Source: Trichostrongylus colubriformis
Lineage: Eukaryota; Nematoda; Chromadorea; Rhabditida; Trichostrongylidae
DNA: 64,000 nucleotides
NCBI GenBank assembly: GCA_963978905.1
Contig: OZ022256.1
Coordinates: 6,183,501 to 6,247,500 of the forward strand
Direction: 5' to 3'
Part shown: positions 22,190-33,896 of the stretch, piece by piece
Layout: each line of letters starts with the position of its first letter
Position numbering within the stretch: position 1 is the stretch's first letter
Made by a program: the position numbers and the translations under genes
The notes under the pieces: generated by a model
Told to the model about the DNA's origin: nothing
The model's input: only the letters and a program-made list of their open reading frames with translations
The model's database searches: none

Positions 22190-25100
22190 CTGGCGGGTAA
22201 TTAAGCTACTTGGTTCCGGTGGATTTGGTGACGTCTATAAAGTGGTGAAGCACAATGAAGCCGACAAAACGGTTAGTTTATAGTAGCACTAGTCCTGAGC
22301 TTTGGTCAGCTGAGGGCATCTTGGAGAATGCTGAACAAGTTTGCGCCAGTGTGCGCTCAAGTGTATAGCGTTTGTAGATCAGAAAATAACTCAAATCGAG
22401 CGCCTAGGCTTCAAGAAAGTAGGGGATAAGCTTTTTCCTCTCTCAGATCTGGAACGAAAAAGGCGATTCACACCCGTCACAAAAATTTTCACCCAACACA
22501 ATGGAACGTCCTCCCACTCATGAGAATACCTTTAAGGTGTTGATAATGCAGGGTATATGGCATCCACATGTGCAGCTACGGTAAAGCAATCTATTGCTAT
22601 ATTCGATATTCATGGAAAGGCATGCTGGTTTAATATTCAACAAGCCGCAACCCCCACCCATCCCCTGAATAGTGATGACTTGCGCATGACCTACAGTGGT
22701 TATAGACATACGCAGAAAGGAAGATGCTCTCCTGCTGGACTCGTCCTTTGACCTCAACATTCGAACTCCTTTTGTGAACGATCGAATCTGCCAGTAACGC
22801 GGGAAGCTATTGATCCGCCTGGCTTCCACACGTTCCAAGTCATTCGTCTTCGTATAGTCGTTCGGAGCGGTCAGTCTATCAATAGCCGATATCAATCGTC
22901 CGAAACTGAATGTTGTTCGAGAAGAAGATACACGACAGCTATGCTAATTTAGTGAGCCGAGCATGCTACCTCCTACTGCTTATTTCCAAAAATCATCTTG
23001 TCACATTCGAATGAACTGCTTCCCAACCACCATATCAGTATAGGACGGCTACGGTGGTTTACATGTTTGTATCCTCTTGTTCATACTGCTGTCCCTCTGA
23101 TGATGCATATTCGAATAAAATATGTCATACAGTCTTTATAAACCTGTAGTACACTTCTGTTCCGTAGTGTGATGTCACACGGCAGCGGTCTATCCTTGCC
23201 TAGCTTTTTTTCTAACGTACACACATAGCATGGAGTACACACAACAAGAAGGCGTACCACAAGCGCTCTCTAATTGCGAATAGAACCTTATTAAGGTGTG
23301 GGTACCGATAATACCAATATTCAGCCCTGTTTCGGTGGGGACGAACCACTGGATGTAATGAGCCAGGACCCTAAGCCATATTTGCCTCGACTCTGAGTTT
23401 GAACCCGTTGCAGAATACAGTGACGTTCCTCGAAAAAATTGTTAGTGTTACAATCTGAAGCAGCCATTATTTAGGAGTCTGCCATGAAGACTGAAATGGT
23501 GATCGGTGATCGACGGATGTTGCGATTAAAAATCGAAGTGATGGTTTTGATGAAATGCCACGAACAGGTCGATCCCAACTGTAAACAACACTTCACGGCA
23601 TTCGTAGATAGAGGAAAAACCGTCAAATTCAAAGTAATTCCTTGCCTAATTGGGGAAAAATTCTTCATCAAATGAAGGTTTTTTTCCAGTTTCTCGTAAT
23701 GGGTCTTGTCTGGAAGTCTTTAGAAGATATTCGAAGAGATATACTCGGTCACAATTATAGTAGATCAACAGTCATACAATGTAGTATACAAACATTGATC
23801 GCCGTGCGAGATCTCCATGGTATTGGATACTTACACAGGGAAGTTAATTTGCTCTTAATTATTCCATCCCATCCACAAGTACAAATGGCAGATATACAGA
23901 CATCTTGTCGCTTTAAAATTCGCGCGCCCGCCAGACTAGGGTGATGCTACTCATCCGGAAAATCGCGTGGTCGCCCGCGGCGAGCTGCGCGGCGGATGCT
24001 AGTGCCAGTGGGAGGGCATGGCAGCCTTCAAGCGAGGCAGTGTGGCATGCGTGTAGGAGGCAGGGTGGCGTGGGTGCAGGAGGCAGTGTAGCATGGATGG
24101 AAGCGCACAGGTGACGCAGCCACGCTCTGCCGGGCTCACAAGGGTGATCGATTCGCAAGTCGTACAAGTGGCTCCACGAGTGCGACGCCGCGAGGCGATT
24201 TTTCGGAGTAAGTAGCCCCACCCGCCAGACTGAGACCATTTTCTGCCGTCGCCTATGATCTGTCAAAGCACTCGTTAAAAAGTCTTCTCTCCCTCACTTG
24301 GCTTACTTAGTTCAGCGGTGAGGCATAGCGTACTAGCGTGCTACCAACTGCTGCTTGCATCTATCTGCGCTTTAGTTGGGAGGTTAGTAATGTAGGCTGA
24401 TGAATTTATGTCGTCCCACAATCTGGATCCATTTCCATCTATCCTCTGATGTGGGATGGTTGAGCATCTTTCTCCTCTGCTCATTGCTGTTTCGCCTTCG
24501 TATCTAGCGGAGTGTCTCGTTGAACTCGTGCCACTGCATGAGTTCATCGAGACATTGAATACTAAAGAGAACGTGTGGATTTCTCTTTCAATAGGTTGAG
24601 GCGATTTGCCTTATTATCCTTCGCATGTTAGCCACTCGACACCCCAAACTTGCAATTTTACTATAGAAATTATCACGAAATTAACCATCTAGGGCATTCT
24701 ATACACCACAAATGTTCCTGTTTTAGGGACATAAAGCCACAGAATTACGCAGCAGGTCTTGGGGAACAGCAAAGTACGATATATATGTTAGACTTTGGTA
24801 TTGCTCGAAAATACACTGTGGGGGATACGAAAGAAGTCAAGTCAGTCTACGGAAATTTCGCTGATATAAACTGTATTGGGAAACATTGAAAGGACGACAG
24901 CTGCCTCGATTACAATTATGTTCAGGTTACCAAGAGCCAGAGTGAGCTTTCTCGGCACAGTCCGATTCGCATCACGAGCATGTCATAAACAACTCGAACA
25001 AGGGCGAAAAGACGACTTGGAGTCATGGCTCTATATGGTTTGTTTTTTGATATCTCAAGAGTTGACCTATCACCTAGTCAATGACTGAAACACGTTTTAT

Positions 25101-26237
25101 ACTCGTCGAGGACGGGACCCGAATCGCTCGCCGTCACTGATTAATGGTCTTTGCGTTTTCGCCACACCCCCAGCGTGCGAATGGGCGGGGCGGCACGTGT
25201 CTTCGAGAGCTGAAGTGATATCTTCCAACACCCTTCCGTCGATGATTTTCCAGCAATGCCTCCCACCGGATGCGCTTCAGGAGAGGAGAGGAAACAGAAA
25301 AAAGAGCAAAAGTGCAATGTACCTTTGAATAACCATATCAAATGAAAGCTAGTTCTTCCAAGAGGGTGAACGACTCGAGTACTGTGAGAATCAAATTATC
25401 AGTATTTGGATTGGAGTGGGCTTACGACACTTCAGTTGGGTCACCACGTCACGGGATTTACATAACTGCACATGCACAGGGTTTTGGTGGAATCGTTTTG
25501 AATCTATGGTGCGGAAAAGGGTGCAACAGCCAATTCCTTCTATACCCTGACCCAAATGAGGTGTCCTGACCAGAGCACACTTAGGTGTCGAGGAAAATAG
25601 CCGCTTCAGTACGCCACTCTCTCGACGGAGATCCAAGTACGCCCCATCCCCTGAAACATCTACATAGCCTCTGCAGTATCCGTTTGCCGGTCGCATAGTA
25701 TTACTGATTATTCTGTTGCCTGCAACACTTATGTTGACAACTCAGTCATATTTTCTCACATAACCGGGTTGGATGACGGACACGTTCTGCCTAATGTGTA
25801 ACCTGAGACATGGCTGATCTCTGCAACTACGACCCCTACCCCCATCCTGCTCATTAAATACGACCTCCTCTGTCGAGGAAACCTCGACTCACGGATTACT
25901 CTGGTCCAGACCGCGGCCCATGGCTAGTATGACAATGTGCAGATTTCTTTTTGACTCATTTAGTAATAACGATAGGGCCGTGTTCAGGTATATGAGTTAT
26001 TCGACGATGCCAACGGTTTGCCATGGAAAAGAGTGGATCGCTCAAAAGTCGTTCCACTCAAGGAGAAATTCTTCAAGAATCAAAGTACTGTTTCGATTAA
26101 TGTAACTTCTTATTCTATCATTCACCATGAATGCCCAGCTGTTCAGTTTCAAAGTGTTACAAAGTGGTTCCGGCTGATTTCAAAAGAATCGTAGAATATA
26201 TTGATGGAATGAAATTTGCTGACGAGCCCGATTATAT
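22190..26237 (+). CDS. CK1/TTBK-superfamily Ser/Thr protein kinase (partial chain, broken donor)
   Basis: Seven exons give 804 nt with consistent phases: 22,190-22,271, 23,475-23,633, 23,690-23,838, 24,727-24,840, 24,926-25,037, 25,988-26,084 and 26,147-26,237. In order they encode the glycine loop [14 protein letters not shown], the lysine block [34 protein letters not shown] (split across exons 3 and 4), [49 protein letters not shown] and [19 protein letters not shown]. All catalytic residues are present. The pattern fits the nematode-expanded CK1/tau-tubulin-kinase-like group. The exon-3 donor reads AG|GGAAGT where GTAAGT is expected (23,839-23,844); no in-phase alternative was found. The N-terminal and C-terminal exons outside this chain were not identified. 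Intron 3 contains a MITE (23,938-24,220). Confidence 0.75.
23938..24220. mobile_element. MITE with 11-bp flanking duplication in kinase intron 3
   Basis: CCCGCCAGACT flanks the element on both sides (23,927-23,937 and 24,221-24,231). Its ends are imperfect inverted repeats (AGGGTGATGCTACTCATCC against TGGGGCTACTTACTCCG), both running into AAAATCGC. The interior, inverted, matches the body of the MITEs at 13,935 and 57,861. A GAGGCAGTGTGGCATG-like unit is repeated about three times. A 9-11 bp duplication suggests a Mutator-like mover. Confidence 0.65.
24232..24720. other. Remainder of kinase intron 3
   Basis: No second gene or repeat boundary is recognised here. It is bounded on the right by the TGTTTTAG acceptor of kinase exon 4. 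Confidence 0.4.
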
Positions 26238-26599
26238 GTTAGTTTCTGCTCTCGTCTTTAACTTTTAACGTGTAGTTGAGACTGGTGAGGTTTTCACTCC
26301 ACTTTATGTTGCCAGCATTTGACCGGTTCGCCTCTACGATTATGCCCCACTTGTTCCTTGATTTGGAGCGTGAACAGGTGTACTTCCTCGAAAGGACGCA
26401 CCAGACCAACAGGGCATTCACCTGGCATGCACGTTTCGATGTCAAACAGAATAGAAAGTGAAGTTATTTTCCGGTCACAGATGGGGTTCCCCAAGGGTAC
26501 ACGATTTGCTGAAGGGTTGTGGCTCGTAGCCGCTGCTTCATCTGAATGTGTATCGCTTCGGAGAGGATGCGATGCATAAAGCTAGGGGCGACTGCGTAA

Positions 26600-26775
26600 G
26601 GCTACATTTATACTCAGAGCCGGCAGGGGACGTGGCTGCGCTCACAAAGAGCGAGGCAGCGTGGCACAGCGGAGCTGCAGAAACGACGCTGGCAACGAGG
26701 TAGGAAGATGTACGCGGGAACGCAGATACACGCTGTCACACCTTGCCGCTTGCAGCGCACAGTATGAACGGGGCC
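26600..26775. mobile_element. 176-bp PIF/Harbinger-like MITE
   Basis: TAA flanks both ends (26,597-26,599 and 26,776-26,778). Termini are GGCTACATTTATACTC and the inverse of GGCCCCGTTCATACTG. The body carries the CGGCAGGGGACGTGGCTGCG and GAGGCAGCGTGGCAC blocks, shared with copies at 33,215, 51,328, 59,663 and a fragment at 50,590. A 3-bp TWA duplication is the hallmark of PIF/Harbinger elements. Confidence 0.75.
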
Positions 26776-27112
26776 TAACTGGGAGCTGAAGCGATCACAT
26801 ATGAAGTAGGGCGTAGGATCCATGATTCAGTCTTCGTGTGGGAGTGATTACAATAAACAATAATTAGCGATTGGTTCCTATTTTGTCCTCATATGAAATG
26901 AAATAACGTTTCAGTTACATAACAAACTCGTTGAATTCTATAGCAAAAGAGAATAAAATTGATCTCACACGGAAACTAGACTGGATTGGTGTTACGCCGA
27001 AGCCACAGAAGAAGAAAAGAGAGGTGCAACACCAATTTTTTTTTCTTCTCGAGGGTCCAGTAATCTTTCAGTTGGCTCAAAGGCTTTTCCTATAACTAAT
27101 CTGCACTTGGAC

Positions 27113-27616
27113 GGCACTATTTACCCAAAGCTACCGCACTGCCTCTTCAAGCGATGCGGTAAAGAGGTGATTCTTGGAAAATCTTTTTATTTAGCTGCAA
27201 ACTTGTACCCATTGGTAATTCGGCCCGTAGAACACAAATCTGACATTCGTTTGGCTCGAAACCGCTTGGCCTGCGCCATAGGCGCCGGCGCCACTGCTTG
27301 GCGGCCGCGTCATAGGCGCATCTTGGCGCCGACGCCTATGGCGCGAGCGCCAAGCCGTTCCTTCCCGAACGAATGTCATATTCGTGTTCTACGGGTTGAA
27401 ATACGCCTTGTGGCAAATTTTGAAAGAGTTTGGTGATCCGCCCCATTTTGGCGCAGGCGCCAAGCGGTTTCGAGCCGAACGAATGTCAGATTTGTGTTCT
27501 ACGGGCCGAATTACCCCTGGGTACAAGTTTGCAGCTATATCGAAAGATTTTCCAAAAATCACCTCATTACCGTATCGCTTGAAGAGGCAGTGGGGTAGCT
27601 TTGGGTAAATAGTGCC
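27113..27616. mobile_element. 504-bp foldback element, GGCACTATTTACCC ends
   Basis: It has perfect 23-bp termini (GGCACTATTTACCCAAAG... and its inverse), with inverted similarity extending about 170 bp. Flanks ACTTGGAC and ATTTGGAC form an 8-bp duplication with one mismatch. The core has several GGCGCC palindromes and a repeated GAACGAATGTCA / GTGTTCTACGGG unit in both orientations. No transposase is encoded. An 8-bp duplication would fit hAT-type mobilisation (inference). Confidence 0.75.
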
Positions 27617-29197
27617 ATTTGGACATATAAACCTTATATTATCATGAGGTTGAATAGGGTTTTTACGAGATCTACAACACGCAGACGACCTTTGGATTTC
27701 CCAGTGAATCCCTTTCTTAGATGCAGAAATGGGATCCCTCTAATCATGGTTAACCAACTCGCTTTTTCACTCATATAGGGGTCGGAGTTTCTTAGTTGTG
27801 GGCGGAGGCCCTCATCTTTCCAACCCAATACCTAGAAGTACAGAGTAGGAGTATAGTATGATACCTAGAAGTAGAACTCGATGTGGATCATCTTTCCCAA
27901 TGGGACCGTGATCCTACTTGGCAAATCTGGGAATTCGCACAACATGATCATACGCTGCTTGCTTTGAAGGATTATCCTGAACTGCTTCTCTTCTGCGCGA
28001 GATAATTTAAACTGAAAGTTCGATAATAAGCTCCCAAACTGAATCACTTTCAGAGATCAGATGTATCATCCGATAACCGGCAGTCAGGATCGGAATCTGA
28101 CTCGTAATTCCAAATCAGTATTTTGTCACAAAATGTAAGCATCTAAGAATCATTTGATCATTTAAGATTTATTTCAGTAGCTCAACCTTGTGATTTCAGT
28201 ATCATTTTCAAACGAACAGCAATCGCAACTATTGATCGAGTATTGATCTATTTAGTGATTTTCGTAATGTGTCACACAGTTTTTCCCATCTCTAGCATAA
28301 AGGCTGAGATTTTATGTTTTCGAAAATTCCTAAAACTGACTATAAATGATGAAATAAGGCGGCACTAGGCATGTTTGAAATGCCACTCGTAGGATTTCCA
28401 AACGTCAAAGTGACGCATTGTCATTTGGGGGTGGCACCGGTGATAGTTACATGATTCTACAGAGCTGACGTGTCAATAAGCACTGGGGCTGTTAACAGGA
28501 GAGTCTGCGGTGCAGGTTTTTGACATGTCAGTCACCTAGATGCGTTAGGCTCTGACACATCGGGCATGTTACCACCCCAAGGTGTATATGTAGTGCTGTC
28601 AGAGTCAAAACTTTTTGTGTTACCGGTTACATCATGTAATACCAGTCAGTCAATCCTGAAGGGATGGAAAGTAAATATAAAGTAGCGGGGATTGTGAGCT
28701 CACGGATCAGTTGTAATAAATGACTCAGCCAGGGCGTAATTTCAATTTAATCCTCTCTTATTATGCCAGTGACTGAAACTGATAAAAATCTACCTTTGTT
28801 AATATAGGGAATAAACTAGACGTCGGTGCAAAAAAAGCCGTTGAGAGGTCGCAAAAATTTGTAGAGCGACACGCGATGCCGTACTGGCTCATTTTGCACC
28901 GCACTTGTTGTTGAAGGGACATGATCATATGTTCCCAGTATGAATGTTCACAACACTGTGGAAGATTTTGCGCAACTATTTATGGTTCCCTTCATACGGA
29001 AAATTTGACAATTTAGAAGATCAACTGAGTCAACTAAGTGCGTCAGCCAGTAGCCATGCACTGGACGAGTCCAAATCGTATCTTCTTTGTCTATGCCTTT
29101 TTCACGGCCACTTTTGATACCTTTTTCTGAAAGAAATCTTTTCGTGATTCAGCTGAAAGGTACAAAAACAAACTCTGACTTTCCGGAATGTTCTGTA
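27617..29197. other. No gene recognised
   Basis: Only short frames are present. A weak inverted pair (TTTGGGGGTGGCACC near 28,425 and GTTACCACCCCAAGG near 28,568) may mark an old MITE. The right-hand end probably includes the 3' part of collagen gene 1. Confidence 0.4.
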
Positions 29198-32100
29198 CTT
29201 GCGAGACATACTACGGTGTCTCATTGTTGCTGACGTACGAGCTGGACATGGGCAGTACATACCTTAACGGTAAATCGCCATGGTAGTTCACTGTGCGAGG
29301 GCCTAATTGACGGAGACGTTCTAACTATATGTGATTCCCCAAATTACAATGCTACTTATCATTGTCGGAATAGTGATAGAAAAGATCTAAGGTTCGGTAA
29401 AAAAGCAGTTGTGATAGACTCAAGGCGAAACGATACTCACCATCGCCTCCTGTTGCTCCTGCTGAACCGGGAGACCCAGGCATTCCAGGTGCTCCTGGTG
29501 GGCCGACGTCTCCAGGGAAACCTGGCGCTCCCATCATACCTGGTGCACCCATGCCACCAGGCATCCCATCTTCTCCAGGAGGTCCGGGTGGTCCCGGCGG
29601 TCCAGGTGGACCAGCTATTACTCCTGATCCGTATCCACCACCTACTGCATCCATTCCTGGTTCTCCATCCATTCCAGGGGCACCAGGGTTACCTGGTGCA
29701 CCAGCGTCACCCATAGGTCCTGGAGGACCAGGTGCTCCCATCATAGGACCATATCCCCCACTGGAGGCTAGACCAGGAAGCCCAGGAGGACCTTGAGCAC
29801 CGGGGAGACCAGGTGGCCCTGCAGGACCTGCTGGACATTGGATACATGCTCCCATTCCTCCTCCTCCCATGTAGCTTCCAGAAGCAGCTCCAGGTCTACC
29901 TGGAGCTCCTGGAACACCATCCATGCCGTCTGAGCCTGGGTCACCTGGAGGTCCAGGCGGACCTGGGGGACAGTTGTTACCTCCTCCGCCGTTGCAGGTG
30001 CAACCTCCTACACCGCCACCACCACCTACTCCTCCGCCTCCTATTCCTCCGCCTCCCATTACTCCACCGCCCATTTCTGCCCCTCCCACTCCCCCGCCAC
30101 CCATTCCACCGTTTCCCACTCCTACACCCATTCCTCCCGCTCCTCCGTTTCCTCCTGCATAGGTTTCCCCTCCTATTCCTCCACCTCCTCCTGCACCTCC
30201 TCCTACTGCGTAGCTTCCTCCGCCTCCTATTCCCGTGCCTTCACCTGCAACTCCTCCTCCGCCTCCCATTCCTCCACTTCCTCCTACTGCGTAGCTTCCT
30301 CCGCCTCCTATTCCCCCGCCCCCTCCTGCACCTCCTCCTCCGCTTCCCACTCCTCCACCTGCTCCCACTGCGTAGCTTCCTCCGCCTCCTCCTGCATAGC
30401 CTCCTGCTCCTCCAAAAGTTGCTCCTCCTGCATAAGCTCTATGTGTTACTCCTCCTCCTCCTGCATAAGCTCTATATGTTATTCCTCCTCCTCCTCCTGT
30501 TCCGTGATGTCTCAAAGATCCTCGCTTGATACGATTAACTGAAGATGTGAATGGGTTCGTTGCTGGATCGAGTTTTGCTGGAACGGTTAGCTCGGTCATC
30601 GCTTCCCATGCACCAGCGGAAAGACCCTGAAACAACCTACCTAGCCACTCACTTAAACTCCATTTTCAAAGCTAAAATAACGTTTTCTGTAGAGAGAAAG
30701 GCAGGAACTAAGTAACAAAGCGGTGCTCGTGTTCTCGCCTCAACGATTGGTGTTGACTACGAACTGGGAATCCCAGCATTTTTGAAAATTCCCGCGCTTT
30801 TTCATGAATCGTCTATAATGGATGACGTAGAGCGTTATAGAATGTTTTTGGTGCGAAACACTTCAAAAGGATCTTTTGCCCGATTCTGGTCGAAACAATC
30901 CGAGTGGGAGGTGCTGTAGAGCCTTCAATGTCTAGTCAACGGGAGCGAATTTCTTGCAGCTCTTGAAGCGACACCCAATTACTGACGCGTCACAGTGGCA
31001 TCAGTTCGCGCATCGAGGATGATACAGTACGAAAAGGGAACTTTGCTGGAGAGAGACGTCGTTTCATGGGTGATTTCGCAAAAAAAAGTCGACGTGTCTA
31101 ATTCACAAATAGCTGTAGTATTTCACACGCTGTTGCGCCTCCGTGTTTCACTAACGAGATTGCGTGTAAAGAGGAATTACAACTCCCAGAAAGCTGTATC
31201 GTTTATTATATAAAGAACTAACTTTGTGCTCTATTTGTCGTTATGTGTCCGTTCGCAAGTGAGTGATTGTGATTAGGGAATGATAGAGCAAAACACCATT
31301 CTAGAGACACAACACTAAGTAGAGAGAAACCGAGGGGTGTTGGAATATCATTTTAAGGCTATGTTACCGTAGTGATAGCTCCTCCTACTCAAATAAACAC
31401 ATATTTTGTACCCTCGCTGTCATTCTGCGGTGCGCTGACGTCGCAGTAGGTGTGGGCACACCGGGTTGGCTGTCAGGTTATCAGAGAGGGAGTGCCATTC
31501 CGAGTAAGCCGATCACAGGATGGGTATTCTTGTAAGGCTGCGTTCTAACCAAATTGAATGAGAGTTTTAGCGCATCGGCGCTTCCGCGATTTGAGATTTT
31601 TGGCGTAGCCACGTCACTCTCTTAAACGCGGTGTGTGCCAACGTGCGGATGATTTCCTTTTCTCCTCTTTCCATTTCATGATTTTTCATATCTTATCGAA
31701 AGTCGATATTTTCCAAAATCGCGGATGCGCCAATACCCTCATTTTTCGATCAATAGGTATGTATCTTGTCCTCCACGCGAATGCGCCAATGCTCTCAAAT
31801 CGCGGATGCGCCAATACTCTCATTTTCTAAATCGATACGTATCTCATACATGACGCGAATGCGCCAATTTTCTCGAAACGCGGATGCGCCAATACTCTCA
31901 TTTTCTAAATCGATACGTATCTCATGCATGACGCGAATGCGCCAATTCTCTCGAAACGCGGTTGAGCCAATACTCTCATTTTCTGATCGGTACGTATCTC
32001 ATGCATGACGCGAAAAAAAAACTCATTCAATTTGGTATGAAAAACTCTCATTTAATTTAGTATGAACGCAGCCTAAATAAAAGCGACTGCAATCTTTTTC

Positions 32101-32627
32101 ACAAGTCATGGCTGACTCAAACAGCTATTATATTTGCGCGGCGGCCGCGGATTGCTTCCCGTGTGATTGCGTACATTGCAACACTTCCTTTAGATTTTGA
32201 CGACCGCATTAATTATTTCTCAATTAGGAATGTTATCATGTGATGCAATCGTTTCCTTTACTTTTTATGTTACCAATTTGTCATTTTAGGGCACAAAAGT
32301 TAGCTATTTCTCAGAGGACTCCATGGTGCCAGACCGTTGCGTCCTAAGCGGAATTCCAACCGATCGCGGCAAGATGTGCTGATGGCGCCGCTAGTGCGAT
32401 GTCGCAAAGCGAAAATATGGCATAAGTACACACCCCGACACTGCTATCTTTGAATTGCAAAAAAAATGTATAGCAAAGAGACGAACCTTGAATTCATCCA
32501 TATCTTTCATCACATCGTCGAAGAAATCGCTCATATCGTTGTACATATACGCGGCTGCGAAGAGACATACTGTGATGGCGACCGCAGATGCTGAGACAGC
32601 CACCGTCACCAACGTGTTCGCCTGCAT
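29198..32627 (-). CDS. Cuticle collagen, gene 1 of the cluster
   Basis: Exon 1 is 32,627-32,487 (47 codons, [16 protein letters not shown]...MDEFK), with an N-terminal hydrophobic anchor and a GTTCGT donor. Exon 2 is 30,626-29,441. It starts [14 protein letters not shown] and has the subtilisin/BLI-4-type site RIKR. A long glycine-rich region of Gly-Gly-Gly with Tyr/Ala/Met follows (more than 150 residues), then Cys-containing spacers and Gly-X-Y blocks ([27 protein letters not shown] and others). Exon 3 starts at 29,262 ([14 protein letters not shown]). Its 3' limit near 29,198 is uncertain and a further small exon may exist. The product would be a secreted, trimeric cuticle collagen made by hypodermis. 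Splice phases 0 and 1 are identical in all three paralogues. Intron 1 (1.86 kb) holds two MITEs. Confidence 0.88.
31536..32073. mobile_element. 538-bp MITE with internal 78-bp tandem repeats
   Basis: TAA flanks both sides (31,533-31,535; 32,074-32,076). Termini are GGCTGCGTTCTAACCAAATT and the inverse of GGCTGCGTTCATACTAAATT, with AATGAGAGTTTT following in each. Inside, units beginning CGCGGATGCGCCAATACTC recur at 31,720, 31,801, 31,879 and 31,957 (spacing 81, 78, 78). Each unit contains two related GCGCCAAT half-units. The element lies in intron 1 of collagen gene 1. It is not a CRISPR array: units abut without unique spacers. Confidence 0.75.
32125..32436. mobile_element. GGGTGTG-family MITE, left end lost
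   Basis: From GCGGCGGCCGCGGATTGC through TTTTTATGTTACCAATTTG to CATAAGTACACACCCC it matches the copy at 46,643-47,019 read in the opposite direction. The terminal repeat on the low-coordinate side is missing. It lies in intron 1 of collagen gene 1, ending 51 bp from exon 1. Confidence 0.65.
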
Positions 32628-32671
32628 CGTTACGTTGGCGACCTCTCTGTGGCCGCTCCACTCGTTGGCAC

Positions 32672-32708
32672 CTTTAAAGCGATAGCAAGCAGCAGTGCTT
32701 GACCTTGA
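32672..32708 (-). promoter_or_regulatory. Collagen gene 1 core promoter module
   Basis: On the minus strand TCAAGGTCA (32,708-32,700) is followed 20 bp later by CTTTAAAGGTG (box at 32,679-32,669). The ATG lies 73 bp downstream of the half site. TCAAGGTCA is the extended half site bound by NR5/FTZ-F1-type nuclear receptors (NHR-25 in C. elegans). The TTTAAA is a TATA-like box. Confidence 0.6.
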
Positions 32709-33214
32709 CGTCTTTCTGCTGGCTAAATATCACCGAAGCACTTTCATTTAGCGGGATTTCAATTTCTCTCGCCTACACAATAACCTTACTGTTTGAACCA
32801 CAAACGCGTTTTTTTCGTAGCAAAAAACACTACACACTTCACACCACGCTCCATCAACAAAACCCGAGACCCCTCTTGTTTTGCAGTGCACTGTACGAAA
32901 CCGAGCCGTGACCGCCTCAATTTGAGAGAAAATACGGAAAAAAAAGTTCTCGTTCATCACACAAAACGGCGAGATTCTTTTCTGTTTTCATGAATGCGTT
33001 GGAGTGGTTTCGCTACAGTTCAGTTTTGTTAGAAAGATTGTGGTCACAGCGGTTAGTCTCAGTAATTTTGCACGTAAAATAAATGGGAATGTTGTGGAAA
33101 TTTTTTTAAATTGAGTTGGGTAAATCCGCATAAAGCAATAACATTGGAAAATCGGTGGATGATTCTGGCCTAGGCTAATGCGTAGAACAAATCGAGACTG
33201 AGCCCTTCCACTCA

Positions 33215-33389
33215 GACCACGTTCATACTCAGCGCCGGCCAGGCGTGGCTGCATTCGCAAGCAGCGAGGCAGAGTGGCACGAGGGAGGTGCAGAGACGAC
33301 GCAGGTCAACAATACAGAGTGCCATAGGCGAAGACGCAGAAATACGCAACCTTGTTCTGCCGTCGGCACCGCAAAGTATGAGTGCGGCC
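33215..33389. mobile_element. PIF/Harbinger-like MITE copy
   Basis: GACCACGTTCATACTCAGCG to AGTATGAGTGCGGCC, with the same interior as 26,600-26,775. Flanking trinucleotides are TCA and TTT, so the duplication is eroded. It lies upstream of collagen gene 1. Confidence 0.65.
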
Positions 33390-33896
33390 TTTTTCGTTCT
33401 ACGTGAGGCCATGCTTACAGGCTCTGTCTTGAGGGATTCAATACTGCGTCTCTCCGAAAATTGCTTGCTTGCGGAGTTGTACTCTCATAAAGCGGCCTGA
33501 GTGACAACCTCTTCCCATTTGGGAAATCTTTGAAGTATAAGTTAGCCTTGGCAAAGATATTGTGGAGTCTGCTCCACTGAAAGTAGTACGTCGAAATAAT
33601 TTTTGTCCGCTAGCCTCCATGCACAGATCTCAGGAACGGTCTTCTCCGTACCCATAAACACGGTTTTGTAACAAACTCATGCACTTGTGCCGTCCCGTTA
33701 TTAGCTATTTTGATACGAAGGCATCGCTTATCGAAGATTCTATACTTCGGCTACCAAACAAGTGGTCTCGACTTTAGTTTACAGAATGTGGCACAAAGTA
33801 AGCAGCGCTTTTTGCTGCGGAAAAAACGCGCTTATGATTTAAACAGTAACGTTATTGAAAAGGCGAGAAAAGTTGACATCCGACCAAATTAAAGTG

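Noticed and set aside
22341..22380. CALK-like codons as an extra kinase exon
   Set aside because: Borders lack a donor, and the true lysine block (ESAMKTE) with the correct phase begins at 23,475.
26276..26461. Next exon of the kinase after 26,237
   Set aside because: The in-phase join from the TATGTTGCCAG acceptor hits a stop after two codons, and the alternative frame lacks kinase C-lobe similarity.
28420..28585. Possible MITE with TTGGGGTGG ends
   Set aside because: Only about 12 bp of imperfect inverted similarity and no duplication.
29411..30529. Long plus-strand frames rich in Leu, Pro or His opposite the collagen exons (also 35.3-35.8 kb and 45.5-46.4 kb)
   Set aside because: They are the antisense of GGX repeats in the collagen exons, with no splice or start support of their own.
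31720..32030. CRISPR-like repeat array
   Set aside because: The 78-bp units abut without unique spacers, lie inside MITE ends in a eukaryotic intron, and no cas genes exist.
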